Numbered from the stretch's first letter, positions 1 to 7,994 are shown. The stretch is 12,886 nucleotides of DNA from RGIG5952 sp045603485 (GCA_045603485.1 JAZUMF010000116.1:1-12886); one strand, 5' to 3'. Numbers and translations: made by a program. The notes: generated from the sequence alone by a model not told the origin.

Positions 1-64
1 GATACCGACTATTTGTTGTGTTAGTATAGCGAGGTTTTATTGTTATGTCAAGTGTAACAGTCTG

Positions 65-77
65 ACACTTAAAGTGT
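65..77. promoter_or_regulatory. Palindrome, possible operator
   Basis: ACACTT-A-AAGTGT is a perfect 6-bp palindrome around a central A. The second leader copy keeps the core CACTT-A-AAGTG at 7875-7885. It lies about 140 bp upstream of the candidate -35 element. An operator or a small hairpin are both possible; the regulator is unknown. Confidence 0.3.
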
Positions 78-99
78 ATAATAACACTGCGTCATTTGC

Positions 100-115
100 G
101 ATATCAAATGATGTC
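100..115. promoter_or_regulatory. Inverted repeat, possible operator or hairpin
   Basis: GATATCA-AA-TGATGTC is a 7-bp inverted repeat that is perfect in the other leader copy (GACATCA-AA-TGATGTC at 7907-7922). The single difference here keeps a U-G wobble pair in RNA. The segment TTGTGTTTTTAT follows, so a weak terminator for a gene left of the window is an alternative to an operator. Confidence 0.35.
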
Positions 116-187
116 TTGTGTTTTTATATAAAAAATATTAAGCCTTCATAAAATGTTGCAATGTAATAATATATGTACAAATTTTAC

Positions 188-197
188 GGGGGGGGGG
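188..197 (+). repeat. Homopolymeric G tract (G10)
   Basis: Ten consecutive G residues sit in otherwise AT-rich DNA, 19 bp upstream of the candidate -35 box. The equivalent tract in the second leader copy has nine G (7995-8003). Tracts of this kind are known to change length by slipped-strand mispairing and to tune promoters in phase-variable systems; that role here is an inference. Confidence 0.9.
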
Positions 198-216
198 TGA
201 TTCCAAAGCAAAAAAT

Positions 217-243
217 TTGACAATCGTTTTTATAAAGTATAAA
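217..243 (+). promoter_or_regulatory. Candidate sigma70-type promoter for the 367-7378 operon
   Basis: TTGACA at 217-222 is followed after 15 bp by TATAAA at 238-243; with a 17-bp spacer the -10 would be TAAATT (240-245). The same elements at the same spacing occur at 8022-8048 in the second leader copy. The short 15-bp spacer is suboptimal, so the exact -10 is uncertain. Transcription from here would give a 5' leader of about 115 nt before the start at 367. Confidence 0.5.
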
Positions 244-366
244 TTATTAACATTAAGTTAAATAAAAGACTTTCTCGGAATGCGTGTTCCAGGTTTTTTA
301 TGTAAACTTGATTTTGCGACCTGATTAAAAATCGTAGACTACTTATTGTTTTTAAGGAGAGATTTT

Positions 367-3300
367 ATGTCAAGTTTAAGCTTTAAAAGTTTAATTCAAA
401 AGAGTTTGCTAATGATAATCCCATTGCTTGCTATGACTTCTGTCGCGCAAGTTACAGAGTACAATCTATGGGTTAACGGCGTCAGGGTTACATCTACCAA
501 CAAAACTATCAAGTGCGATTTGGGTACGGCTGTCTTTGATGGCAGCGCAACTTTAACCTTGAACGGTGTTTTGATGACTAAAACCTGTGAGGTGAATGGT
601 TACAATGCGTCTATCATTTCGCATTTGCCGAATTTGGCAATTACGACGACGACAAAGGTCTCTGGGAAGCACTGCGTAATATCCAATGAGTTCGGTTCTG
701 GAATTATCGCCGTTCCGGCAAGTGGTACGGGAAGTTGCAAGGTGACGATAAACAATAACGGCACGCAGTTTTCTATTTTCTCGAAGGGCGATGGTATATA
801 TGCGACGGGCGCATTCCAGATGTATACATCGGTTTTGAAGATAAATTCCAGCGGGAATGGCCTTACGGCTCTTGCGGGCGTCACCCTTGGCGCAAACAAT
901 GCCAGCTATGCTCCACAGTTAACGGTTACAGCTGAAAATGGTGATGGAGTTCTGACGACCAATGCCATCACGGCGCAGACAACAAAAGGCGGAGCTTATT
1001 TAACCGTTGCCGCTGGCGGTAATGGTATTGTATGCAATAAGTATACACACTCAGGAACTACCAAATACACCATTAAAGCTGGTAAAAACGGCATTGTTTG
1101 CGATAATGCCATTTCAGATTCCTCTACGCAGCCGTTGTCTATTGAGGCAGGTCTTGATTGTTTTAAGACTCCATCTAGTCTTACAATCTCTCAAAATAGA
1201 ATCCACACCTTTAAGGCTGGTGGGGTTGCTATTGGCTCTCCCGTGCAGGTGACTTTGTCGGGTCATGGTTCTACCTTTAATATTGAGGGTACTACAGATG
1301 CGGCAGTCGGTATTTCTATTCCAAAGGGAACATTTGAAAACCGTTTTTCAACGATTAATATCAAGGGCAAGGGTAAGGGTATAGTTTTAGGAAGCGTCTC
1401 AAACGGCGTCGATTTGGCGGCTACCTTAAAGAACGGCGGTGTTTTAGATATTAAAACCGAGCTTGCCGCTATCTCCGCTATCACCAACTCAACACTGATA
1501 TTCTTTGGCGGAAACGCAAATCTGCATTCAACCGTCGCCGCAAGGGCTATTGAGCTTGATGATGCAGAGAACCATATTCAGATGCGCGGCTTTGTTAAGC
1601 TTCGCCGCGGCCCTCTGACGGCTCAGAATGTCGGCATCGGCATTCGTGATAAATTCGTTTGGAAAGGAACTGATACGGCGGCTTCCTGGGATTCTCCATC
1701 ATCGTGGGATAAGGGAGTTGTGCCGACTAAATATGATTTAGTCAGATTCGAGTCATCTATGGAGTTGCCAGCGGGAATGGTTCCGGATAACTTCTGTGGA
1801 GTTATCGAGGTTGCAAGCGGCGCCTCGCTGACCGCGACTTTTGATTCTTTAACTGAAACACCTAAGTTTTCTGCCGCTATTGAGAGAGAGGCTTCATTTG
1901 TAAAGAAGGGCAAGGGCACTGTACAGATTTCACCATTCCCCGGTACCTATGGCGGAGATATCGCCATTGCTGAGGGTACGGTGATTTTTAGCGGTAACGG
2001 ATATACCAATGCGCCAGGCTTCTTTGGCGATTTGACTGTGTCCAAGGGCGCGAATGTTATCGTTAAAGATTCGCCGTTCGCATACAGGCATGGTGCAATG
2101 ACGCTGGCGTCCCAATCTGCGTCATCTGTAGTCTATTATGGAAACCACGATTCATATCCGACCGTTGAAAACATATATAGAGTATGGGAATGCTGGTTTG
2201 GCGATCCCGCAATCCCATCATCCAGAAAAACATTCACCACGCCTCCGCATCTTCTTTCCTCCGCCTCGGCATACAGCTCTGCCTATCTTTGCGGCGAAAA
2301 GGGAATTCTCAAGGGAAATGTTGAAAACTGGGGGAGGGCGGTAATGCTGTCGGCCTTCTCGGAAACCCGTTCAGTCGTATTTACCTGCGATGACACCCAA
2401 GGCAAACTCTTTGTTGATAAGGAGCTGTTTACGCATAACACTTCAGCCAAATCGAAAATCTGGAAGAAGGGGTGGCATGCCCTTGATTGGCGCCAGCATA
2501 ATACCGGCGGCGGAATGACAATGACCTTCAAGCTTAAGAACCCTTCACTTATAAATCCCGGTGATGTCATTACGGCCGACTATCTTTGGAATGGCATTTG
2601 CTTTGAAAATCTTACCCTCGAGGAGGGGGCGACGCTTGATATTGCCTCAGGACAGGCAGTGGCCTTTGCCGCACACGAAAAGCTTCAAATTGACGGCGAG
2701 GTTATCGGCGCCGCCGATTCCTGCTTTACTATTGCCCTTACCGATAAGCCGCTGGAGCTTGACAATCTCGCTCAATACTCCGGTAAAATTGAAATAGGCT
2801 ATCCTGCACAGGCTAAGGCTTCCGTCGATCTTTCGGATGCGGCATTTTCAATTATCGGCCATGGCGAGTTAATCTTTACGAATGGGCTCGAAGCGAAAGT
2901 ATCAAGTGACTTTATTGGAACATTGACAATTCCAAACGGCACTACATTTACCCCGGTAGGTACACTGAAGGCATCAAAAGTCACGGGCACGGGAACCTAT
3001 GTAAGTACTGCAACTGCACCCGCTCCCACGCAGGGCTTTGGCGGTAAGGTCGTTTACAATAATGGCTCTACGGAAAAGATATCACGCGGAAGTTTGTCAG
3101 GGCTCGACGAGGTTTCACTTTCTAATGGCTCAACCTTGGTGATTCCCGCGTCAATCGTAGCCCGTTTATCCAGCAAGATAGAGCTGCAGGACTGGACGAC
3201 CGGCGCATGGGCTTTGACGGGAAAAACACTTGATGCCGCATATCGGCAGGGTACTCCTTATGTCGACAGCGATGGCGCTTTGGTTATGACAGACGACGGC

Positions 3301-5079
3301 GGTCGCCAGCGTCGCTCGGCATTTTTAACGAATGTTGTATTTCACCTTGCTGATAGTTGGCAAGTCTCCTTTACATATCAGGCCTCGCCAATCGGTAAAT
3401 ACGAGAAAGAGCGGGCAGGTGAAGGCCTTACAATGGTTTTGCAATATGGGGGCGCAGCTGACTGCGATGTAAATGCAACTGCGCCATACGCTGTCGGAGT
3501 CGCTCGCACCACTGCCAACGGTATAGCCATCCGTCATAACGAAACAGCTCCGACCGGTATTGACTATGTTTTAAGCGGCAAGGTCGGAACAGAACACATT
3601 GATTCTTTTTCATCGCTTGGCTTTAATCCATACAGGCCCATAAATGTCAATGTCTCGTTTGGCAACAGGCGCCTTCTCTTTAAACTGGAGCAGGACGGCA
3701 AAACGCGCGAAAAGCTTATTGATTACACTAATATCAGCCAGACATACGGCACCTTCTGGTTGGGCTTTACTGCAGGTACAGGTGCCACAGATGCCGACGG
3801 CGCAGTTGTAGGTCTGGTACAGAAAATATCAAATTTCAAGGGCTGGGTATTAAAGGAAACGGATGTCACGCCTCCTCTTGAAGGGTATGAGGTCTCAAGT
3901 CCCGATTGGCACCTCAATGGCAATATAGTTAGAGAAGATGATACCTTCATCATTCACAAGACAACACGACTTTTTGGCTCGGCGGTAAATACCAATGCCC
4001 TTGATATCAAGCAGGGGTATAAGGTTTCCTGGAGACAGAAAATTTCGAAAAGGGTGACAACCGGAGATCCTCGCTTGGATATGTATGGCGCCATGCTCCT
4101 GCAAGGCTATGGAACAAACTTCTATTCAACCTCAGCATCCTACCCATTTCTTAAAAACAAACTTGCGTGCTTTGGGTTTATGAGTCAAACCGATAGCTAT
4201 GGTGCTTATTGGCCATGGGGATGGATTACCGGAAATAGCATTACCAAGCTTGGTAATATGAACCTCTCAATTAACAATGAGTCTGAATATATAAATGATG
4301 TTTCATTTATATATGACGGCAATGATACAATAGTGATTGAAAATAAGCGTCCAAACACATCAAACGAAGGCGAGCATACTTTGATACTTAACAACATCAA
4401 CGCTTTTGAACAGTTGGGGGGAAAAGCACTTTTGACTATTATGGGAACATACGGTGGTAATTCATCTTCTACCCGATATCGCCCAATCTATTATTCAGAC
4501 ATAAAGGTGCAAGCACTCAACAATTGTGATATGCCGATAGATTTTCCGATAACAATCGAAGAAGGAGCATTGGGCAAGATTTCTGTAAACGGTGTTTCGA
4601 CAAATACACTTGCAGTTGCGGCAACGGTTGAGAATCTCAACCTCGCTAATGGCGCAAGCCTGATTTTGACAAATGTAACGGGTAGAGCGGTGACTACCGG
4701 CCTTGGCACGATTAAGTTGCAAGGTAATGAACAGCATATCGTGACGGCGACTAATGTCACAGCGGCATTAGATGTCCTTGACCTGATGAATTGCCAGCAT
4801 CCTTTAATCGGCTCTGCTCCGCTTACACTCTCAGGTAATTGGACCAGCCGCAATGGTGTAATAACGATACGCATCCCGTCAGCATGGGTTGCCTTGCCGT
4901 CATTTGACGCTGTAAACCTCACAGGCGCGACTCTTAATGGCGAAATGCCGCAGTTCCGTGTCGAGCTTGTTAATAGCGATGGCTCAATAAGAGACGGCAA
5001 GGGCGTTTTTGCTTATGTGACCGAGGATGGGATGCTTCGCCTCCGCACTCCTGCAAGAACTTTGTTGATGATTAACTAG
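367..5079 (+). CDS. Large secreted protein with carbohydrate-binding-like, strand-repeat and lectin-like domains
   Basis: The start is ATG at 367, placed by AAGGAGAG (354-361) 5 nt upstream; an in-frame TTG at 346 overlaps that site and is unlikely. The product has 1570 residues. Residues 1-27 are a signal peptide, with likely cleavage after SVA. Residues ~27-420 carry short G-N/D-G-I repeats resembling the beta-helical Cthe_2159-like carbohydrate-binding family. Residues ~430-470 (FVWKGTDTAASWDSPSSWD) and ~511-545 resemble autotransporter-associated strand repeats. Residues ~984-1161 look like an L-type lectin/ConA-like domain (GEGLTMVLQ, TFWLGFTAGTG), and ~1177-1385 like a second, diverged one. 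No C-terminal beta-barrel, LPXTG or PEP-CTERM anchor is visible. It is the first gene of an operon with TadG- and TadE-like genes. A surface adhesin or glycan-binding role is inferred from the folds; domain names come from memory of family patterns. Confidence 0.85.
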   Translation: MSSLSFKSLIQKSLLMIIPLLAMTSVAQVTEYNLWVNGVRVTSTNKTIKCDLGTAVFDGSATLTLNGVLMTKTCEVNGYNASIISHLPNLAITTTTKVSGKHCVISNEFGSGIIAVPASGTGSCKVTINNNGTQFSIFSKGDGIYATGAFQMYTSVLKINSSGNGLTALAGVTLGANNASYAPQLTVTAENGDGVLTTNAITAQTTKGGAYLTVAAGGNGIVCNKYTHSGTTKYTIKAGKNGIVCDNAISDSSTQPLSIEAGLDCFKTPSSLTISQNRIHTFKAGGVAIGSPVQVTLSGHGSTFNIEGTTDAAVGISIPKGTFENRFSTINIKGKGKGIVLGSVSNGVDLAATLKNGGVLDIKTELAAISAITNSTLIFFGGNANLHSTVAARAIELDDAENHIQMRGFVKLRRGPLTAQNVGIGIRDKFVWKGTDTAASWDSPSSWDKGVVPTKYDLVRFESSMELPAGMVPDNFCGVIEVASGASLTATFDSLTETPKFSAAIEREASFVKKGKGTVQISPFPGTYGGDIAIAEGTVIFSGNGYTNAPGFFGDLTVSKGANVIVKDSPFAYRHGAMTLASQSASSVVYYGNHDSYPTVENIYRVWECWFGDPAIPSSRKTFTTPPHLLSSASAYSSAYLCGEKGILKGNVENWGRAVMLSAFSETRSVVFTCDDTQGKLFVDKELFTHNTSAKSKIWKKGWHALDWRQHNTGGGMTMTFKLKNPSLINPGDVITADYLWNGICFENLTLEEGATLDIASGQAVAFAAHEKLQIDGEVIGAADSCFTIALTDKPLELDNLAQYSGKIEIGYPAQAKASVDLSDAAFSIIGHGELIFTNGLEAKVSSDFIGTLTIPNGTTFTPVGTLKASKVTGTGTYVSTATAPAPTQGFGGKVVYNNGSTEKISRGSLSGLDEVSLSNGSTLVIPASIVARLSSKIELQDWTTGAWALTGKTLDAAYRQGTPYVDSDGALVMTDDGGRQRRSAFLTNVVFHLADSWQVSFTYQASPIGKYEKERAGEGLTMVLQYGGAADCDVNATAPYAVGVARTTANGIAIRHNETAPTGIDYVLSGKVGTEHIDSFSSLGFNPYRPINVNVSFGNRRLLFKLEQDGKTREKLIDYTNISQTYGTFWLGFTAGTGATDADGAVVGLVQKISNFKGWVLKETDVTPPLEGYEVSSPDWHLNGNIVREDDTFIIHKTTRLFGSAVNTNALDIKQGYKVSWRQKISKRVTTGDPRLDMYGAMLLQGYGTNFYSTSASYPFLKNKLACFGFMSQTDSYGAYWPWGWITGNSITKLGNMNLSINNESEYINDVSFIYDGNDTIVIENKRPNTSNEGEHTLILNNINAFEQLGGKALLTIMGTYGGNSSSTRYRPIYYSDIKVQALNNCDMPIDFPITIEEGALGKISVNGVSTNTLAVAATVENLNLANGASLILTNVTGRAVTTGLGTIKLQGNEQHIVTATNVTAALDVLDLMNCQHPLIGSAPLTLSGNWTSRNGVITIRIPSAWVALPSFDAVNLTGATLNGEMPQFRVELVNSDGSIRDGKGVFAYVTEDGMLRLRTPARTLLMIN

Positions 5080-5109
5080 AAAACTGATATCATTACTATC
5101 GGTTAAAGT

Positions 5110-6585
5110 ATGTTTTATGCAAAAGCGAACAAGTTAGACGAGAAACGCCGGTCATCGGGACAAGCGATAGTCTTTGTCCTGATGGCACTTGTCGTATTGG
5201 CTGTCGCCTTTTTGTGGAATGTTGATGTCCACATGCTGATGACTACCAAGACGAAGGCTCAAAATGCCGGGGATGCGGCAGCCATCGCTGCCGCTCGTTG
5301 GCAGGGGAATACGCTCAATCTGCTTGGTGAGCTTAATGTAATGCATGCCATTGCACTCAATTCAGGCGATAGCGGCTCAATTGACGCAATAACCAATATG
5401 CAATCCCGCCTTTGCTTTACAGGCCCGCTCACAGGACTTGCCGCTTCGCAGGTCGCAGCGAAAAAGAATGGCGCAAAATCACGAGATGAATTCACTAAGA
5501 AGCTACTTGATCATGCGAAAGAGGTCGCTTCATATTCAACTCAAATAGGAGGCAGCATGCTCTTCCCGGAACCATATCCCGGAGCATGGGAGGAATACGC
5601 CGCCGCCATAAAAGATATTGCCAGAGACGGTATTGCGGTGGCACCCGACAATGCCGCATTCTTCACAGATAGCACGCATGGTCATATCCTCCTTGATAAG
5701 GCCTTTTATGAAGCCGTTGCAGGACGCTCCTGGTGTTGGTTTTATCTCAACTACTCCACAGGCTCGGGAGAATCAACCCGCACTATCCTTGACGATTTTA
5801 CAGATTATACCTACTTTGGCCCGATACCAGAGCCGGATCCGCCACTTTACCGCAATAGTGAAATCTTCGGCGTCGCCGCAAATGTCAGGTTCTACAAGCT
5901 CAGTCAAACTGCTGGCCTTGAAGAAATGATAAGAGCAGCCGTTGGCGAAACCGTCTCCCTCTCGACGAATGTGTTCAATACGGCAGATAATTGGTATGTG
6001 TTTGATTCTTCCGCTTGGGAGAACTATTGGCCGGGAATGACCTATGGCGATGAAGACTTTCTTCCACTCGCAGGCTCTGTGCGCGATGAATACAACTACA
6101 CTGGGGCTGATGCCGTGACACGCCTTTATATCGCCTCCAAAATCTATTCATCACCAGAATCGGCAAGCGACGAAGACGAGGAGCAGCAAGGAGAAGAACG
6201 CGAAATCGTTTGGACTGCCGCCGCAAAGCCCTTCGGTTATCTTGAGCTAGCAGGTGATGATGGCGCAAAGGTAAGACCCAACGCCTTTGGATTGATATTG
6301 CCGGCCTTCCGTGATGTCCGTCTTATTCCGATGGATTCTGCTTCTAGTGGCGGTGACAGCTCCTTTGATATTCAATGGAGAGAGCATACGGACGAACATT
6401 TGCCTCCATACACAGCCAGTGGAACTCTCGCTGACGGATGCCGCTATTGCAATTTAATCGATAGGTTTGAAGAAAATGAATTTCGTCAAAAGGGCAGCGA
6501 GTGGCTAGTGAAAAATCACCATCTTTGCACATTGCCCTCAGGTTCTGGGGGGCATCACGGCGGCGGCACGAGGAGGGGACATTGA
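5110..6585 (+). CDS. TadG-like Flp pilus-assembly protein
   Basis: A 491-residue protein with a pilin-like N-terminus: a basic stretch, then GQAIVFV and one membrane helix at ~19-37, then the family-typical QNAGDAAAIAAARWQG at ~51-66. In Tad systems such proteins are minor pseudopilins or pilus-associated envelope proteins. The rest (~70-491) is a predicted exported domain without a recognisable von Willebrand A motif, unlike long TadG. It has an acidic patch (~355-370), a C-x2-C pair (444, 447) and a Gly/His-rich tail (474-491). The gene begins 30 nt after the stop of the large secreted protein, with only a weak ribosome binding site, so translational coupling is plausible. Its stop overlaps the next start (TGATG). 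No Tad ATPase, prepilin peptidase or secretin is in the window. Confidence 0.75.
   Translation: MFYAKANKLDEKRRSSGQAIVFVLMALVVLAVAFLWNVDVHMLMTTKTKAQNAGDAAAIAAARWQGNTLNLLGELNVMHAIALNSGDSGSIDAITNMQSRLCFTGPLTGLAASQVAAKKNGAKSRDEFTKKLLDHAKEVASYSTQIGGSMLFPEPYPGAWEEYAAAIKDIARDGIAVAPDNAAFFTDSTHGHILLDKAFYEAVAGRSWCWFYLNYSTGSGESTRTILDDFTDYTYFGPIPEPDPPLYRNSEIFGVAANVRFYKLSQTAGLEEMIRAAVGETVSLSTNVFNTADNWYVFDSSAWENYWPGMTYGDEDFLPLAGSVRDEYNYTGADAVTRLYIASKIYSSPESASDEDEEQQGEEREIVWTAAAKPFGYLELAGDDGAKVRPNAFGLILPAFRDVRLIPMDSASSGGDSSFDIQWREHTDEHLPPYTASGTLADGCRYCNLIDRFEENEFRQKGSEWLVKNHHLCTLPSGSGGHHGGGTRRGH
6571..6578 (+). promoter_or_regulatory. Ribosome binding site inside the preceding coding sequence
   Basis: AGGAGGGG lies inside the last codons of the TadG-like gene, 6 nt before the ATG at 6585. 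It decides the start of the TadE-like gene and rules out the longer in-frame extension back to 6501. Confidence 0.8.
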
Positions 6586-6986
6586 TGAAGCACCATCCAA
6601 AGCGCACGACGGCAAAGAACGGTCAGGCAATGGTTGAGTTTGTAATTGCAATCTTCGCCATAGTTATACTGATAACAGGCATTACCGAGTTTATAGGTTT
6701 TGCAGGCAAACGGGGTGAAATCTTCGCCGATGTTAGAGGCAAGGCAGGAAAGCATGCCCTAGAAGATTCGGTAGATGACCTGGAAACCCCGGATATTACA
6801 CAGATGCCGACGGTCGAAACATCTCCTTCGGCCTTGTCTCGCGGTTTTACCCACGAAAAGGATGAAGAGAAGATAACGCTTTCAAAATCAATGAAAGAAT
6901 GGGTCTTCGGCGGCAAGCTAAGCGAACTTACCGTTCGCGGTGAGGTCTGGATGCCATCAATGAAAATCGGGGGTGTAGAAGAATGA
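6585..6986 (+). CDS. TadE-like minor pseudopilin
   Basis: The 133-residue product starts with a short basic N-terminus, then GQAMVEFVIAI at ~13-23 and one hydrophobic helix (~15-36), the TadE family signature with Glu18 placed as in pilin-like proteins. TadE and TadF are minor pseudopilins needed for Flp pilus assembly, processed by a prepilin peptidase and placed in the inner membrane. The remaining ~95 residues are charged and periplasmic. The start at 6585 is fixed by the strong ribosome binding site at 6571-6578. The start overlaps the TadG-like stop by one base, and the stop overlaps the next start by four (ATGA), so the three genes are tightly coupled. Function is assigned from the N-terminal motif only; the C-terminal part matches nothing I recognise. 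Confidence 0.78.
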   Translation: MKHHPKRTTAKNGQAMVEFVIAIFAIVILITGITEFIGFAGKRGEIFADVRGKAGKHALEDSVDDLETPDITQMPTVETSPSALSRGFTHEKDEEKITLSKSMKEWVFGGKLSELTVRGEVWMPSMKIGGVEE

Positions 6987-7378
6987 GGCTCCGCTCGATT
7001 TTAATAATCTCATCAATAATCCTTTTTTCCGTTGGTATAGCCCTTGGTGCGCATTATATGCGTATACCCTCGGCAAAAGGGCGACAGCATATTGAAAATC
7101 TCCCGATAAAAGAAGTTTTTTCGTCAGGTCAGTTGACCTTTAGAGCGGAGAACAAAGAGACAAAGGCGGTTCTTTCGATTTACGAAAGTTCACTCTCGCC
7201 AGATGCGGCTCTCCATGAAATTATCTATGCGATGACGCAACAAGGTTGGCTGGTTGCACTGTCAACACAATCGATGGCGATTTTTGAAGGTAAAAAAGGC
7301 AAGTGTGCAGCAGCTCAGGCCTATATTTCTCAAGATGGTACAACAACGGCGTCTGTTATTATGATTATGCAGCGTTAG
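6983..7378 (+). CDS. Small membrane-anchored protein of the Tad-like operon, function unknown
   Basis: The 131-residue product has an N-terminal hydrophobic helix (~5-23), either an uncleaved anchor or a signal sequence, followed by a roughly 105-residue exported domain. I recognise no catalytic motif. The pattern of alternating strands with one helix (~75-88, ending QQGW) suggests a small alpha/beta fold. The start overlaps the stop of the TadE-like gene by four bases, and a hairpin terminator begins 16 nt after its stop, so it is the last gene of the operon. Co-translation with TadE/TadG-like proteins suggests an accessory role in the same envelope assembly; that is inference from position only. 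Confidence 0.7.
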   Translation: MRLRSILIISSIILFSVGIALGAHYMRIPSAKGRQHIENLPIKEVFSSGQLTFRAENKETKAVLSIYESSLSPDAALHEIIYAMTQQGWLVALSTQSMAIFEGKKGKCAAAQAYISQDGTTTASVIMIMQR

Positions 7379-7393
7379 ATTCTTTAAATTTTC

Positions 7394-7432
7394 GGCTCTT
7401 CCTTAAAAAGTGTGGGTAGAGCCCTCTTTTTT
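7394..7432 (+). terminator. Intrinsic terminator of the lectin/Tad operon
   Basis: A 30-nt hairpin (7394-7423) pairs GGCTCT with AGAGCC and CC with GG across a T-T mismatch, with a loop of about 12 nt. A run of six T at 7427-7432 follows. It lies just after the stop at 7378. An inverted, slightly diverged copy lies at 8139-8168. Confidence 0.8.
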
Positions 7433-7506
7433 ACTAGATTTGATACAAGTATAACAAAATAATTTGCCGCATATTAATTTTAGACAGAGCCGTAATGAAA
7501 CGAAAA

Positions 7507-7517
7507 GGACTGTCCCC
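7507..7517 (+). repeat. GGACTGTCCCC motif, copy 1
   Basis: This is the first of three exact copies of GGACTGTCCCC. GGAC-TGTCC is nearly self-complementary. The other two are 129 and 255 bases downstream in the same orientation. This copy shares only the core plus a few flanking A residues with the others. Confidence 0.85.
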
Positions 7518-7536
7518 AGAAAAGTTAGTAAATAAG

Positions 7537-7562
7537 TAATAGGTAATAGGTAATAGGTAATA
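7537..7562 (+). repeat. TAATAGG tandem repeat
   Basis: Three exact TAATAGG units plus a partial TAATA occur in tandem with no interruption. The region does not look coding. Seven-base units can vary in number, and the repeat sits between the terminator and the second leader module. Confidence 0.9.
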
Positions 7563-7633
7563 ATGAAGAATGAATAATTTTGTAGTTTTTAGGTTAAGTT
7601 TTTTGTGCCTTTTGCAAAGTACACGAAATTGTG

Positions 7634-7677
7634 AAGGACTGTCCCCTTATAAAATTTTATCGCAGAGAATGCAGATA
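7634..7677 (+). repeat. Intergenic repeat unit with GGACTGTCCCC motif, copy A
   Basis: The unit begins AAGGACTGTCCCCTTA and goes on with a T-rich link and CGCAGAGAATGCAGA. It aligns with 7760-7803 over its full length with a one-base gap and a few substitutions. This repeated pair looks like a dispersed intergenic element rather than coding DNA. Confidence 0.75.
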
Positions 7678-7759
7678 AATTGCAGCTTGGTTCTTAAAGG
7701 TTATTAGGTGGCAAGTTTGACAGTAAAGACAGTTTGCGAGTTTTACAGTTTTAATTGAG

Positions 7760-7803
7760 AAGGACTGTCCCCTTAAAAGGTTTTACCGCAAAGAAAGCAG
7801 AGA
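7760..7803 (+). repeat. Intergenic repeat unit with GGACTGTCCCC motif, copy B
   Basis: This is the second long unit, beginning AAGGACTGTCCCCTTA and ending CGCAAAGAAAGCAGAGA. It ends seven bases before the second leader module starts at 7810, so the junction may mark an insertion or recombination boundary. Confidence 0.75.
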
Positions 7804-7994
7804 TTTTGTAATACTGACTATTTATTGTGTTAGTATAGCGAGGTTTTGTTATTATGTCAAGTCTAATAGTCTGGCACTTAAAGTGTAATAACGCTGCGTC
7901 ATTTGCGACATCAAATGATGTCTTGTGTTTTTATATAAAAAATATTAAACCTTCATAAAATGTTGCAATGTAATAATATATGTACAAATTTTAT

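Larger units (their letters stand above)
1..332 (+). repeat. Duplicated ~330-bp leader module, copy 1
   Basis: This gene-free AT-rich stretch is nearly the same as 7810-8137, in the same orientation. By eye there are about 18 substitutions and 3 short indels, roughly 94% identity, and all but one of the substitutions are transitions. The similarity reaches base 1, so the module may start outside the window. It stops abruptly after GATTAAAAAT at 332, before the gene-specific ribosome binding site. It holds a palindrome (65-77), an inverted repeat (100-115), a G10 tract (188-197), a candidate promoter (217-243) and a 59-nt block (257-315) identical in both copies. Both copies lie directly upstream of a large exported protein. 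It could be a shared regulatory leader, a dispersed repeat family or a recombination cassette. Confidence 0.93.

Noticed and set aside
346..366. TTG start seven codons upstream of the large secreted protein
   Set aside because: Its codons overlap the AAGGAGAG ribosome binding site, and the ATG at 367 gives a standard signal peptide.
4491..5000. A 169-codon open frame on the minus strand inside the large secreted-protein gene
   Set aside because: It is fully antisense to a well-supported gene with signal peptide and domain patterns, and its translation looks like no family I know; it is a shadow of the coding frame.
4850..5079. Autotransporter beta-barrel at the end of the large secreted protein
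   Set aside because: The final ~80 residues are beta-rich but lack the size, the alternating amphipathic strands and the terminal aromatic residue of a barrel.
6501..6584. Longer N-terminus for the TadE-like protein
   Set aside because: The extension lies in the TadG-like coding sequence; the ATG at 6585 has a strong ribosome binding site and leaves a normal pilin-like N-terminus.
7507..7803. CRISPR-like array from the three GGACTGTCCCC copies
   Set aside because: The repeat core is only 11 nt, the spacers are over 100 nt, two of the units share flanking sequence, and there are no cas genes.
7853..7954. A 33-codon open frame starting at ATG in the second leader module
   Set aside because: The first copy has a stop after six codons and a two-base indel in the same stretch, so the frame is not conserved and there is no ribosome binding site.
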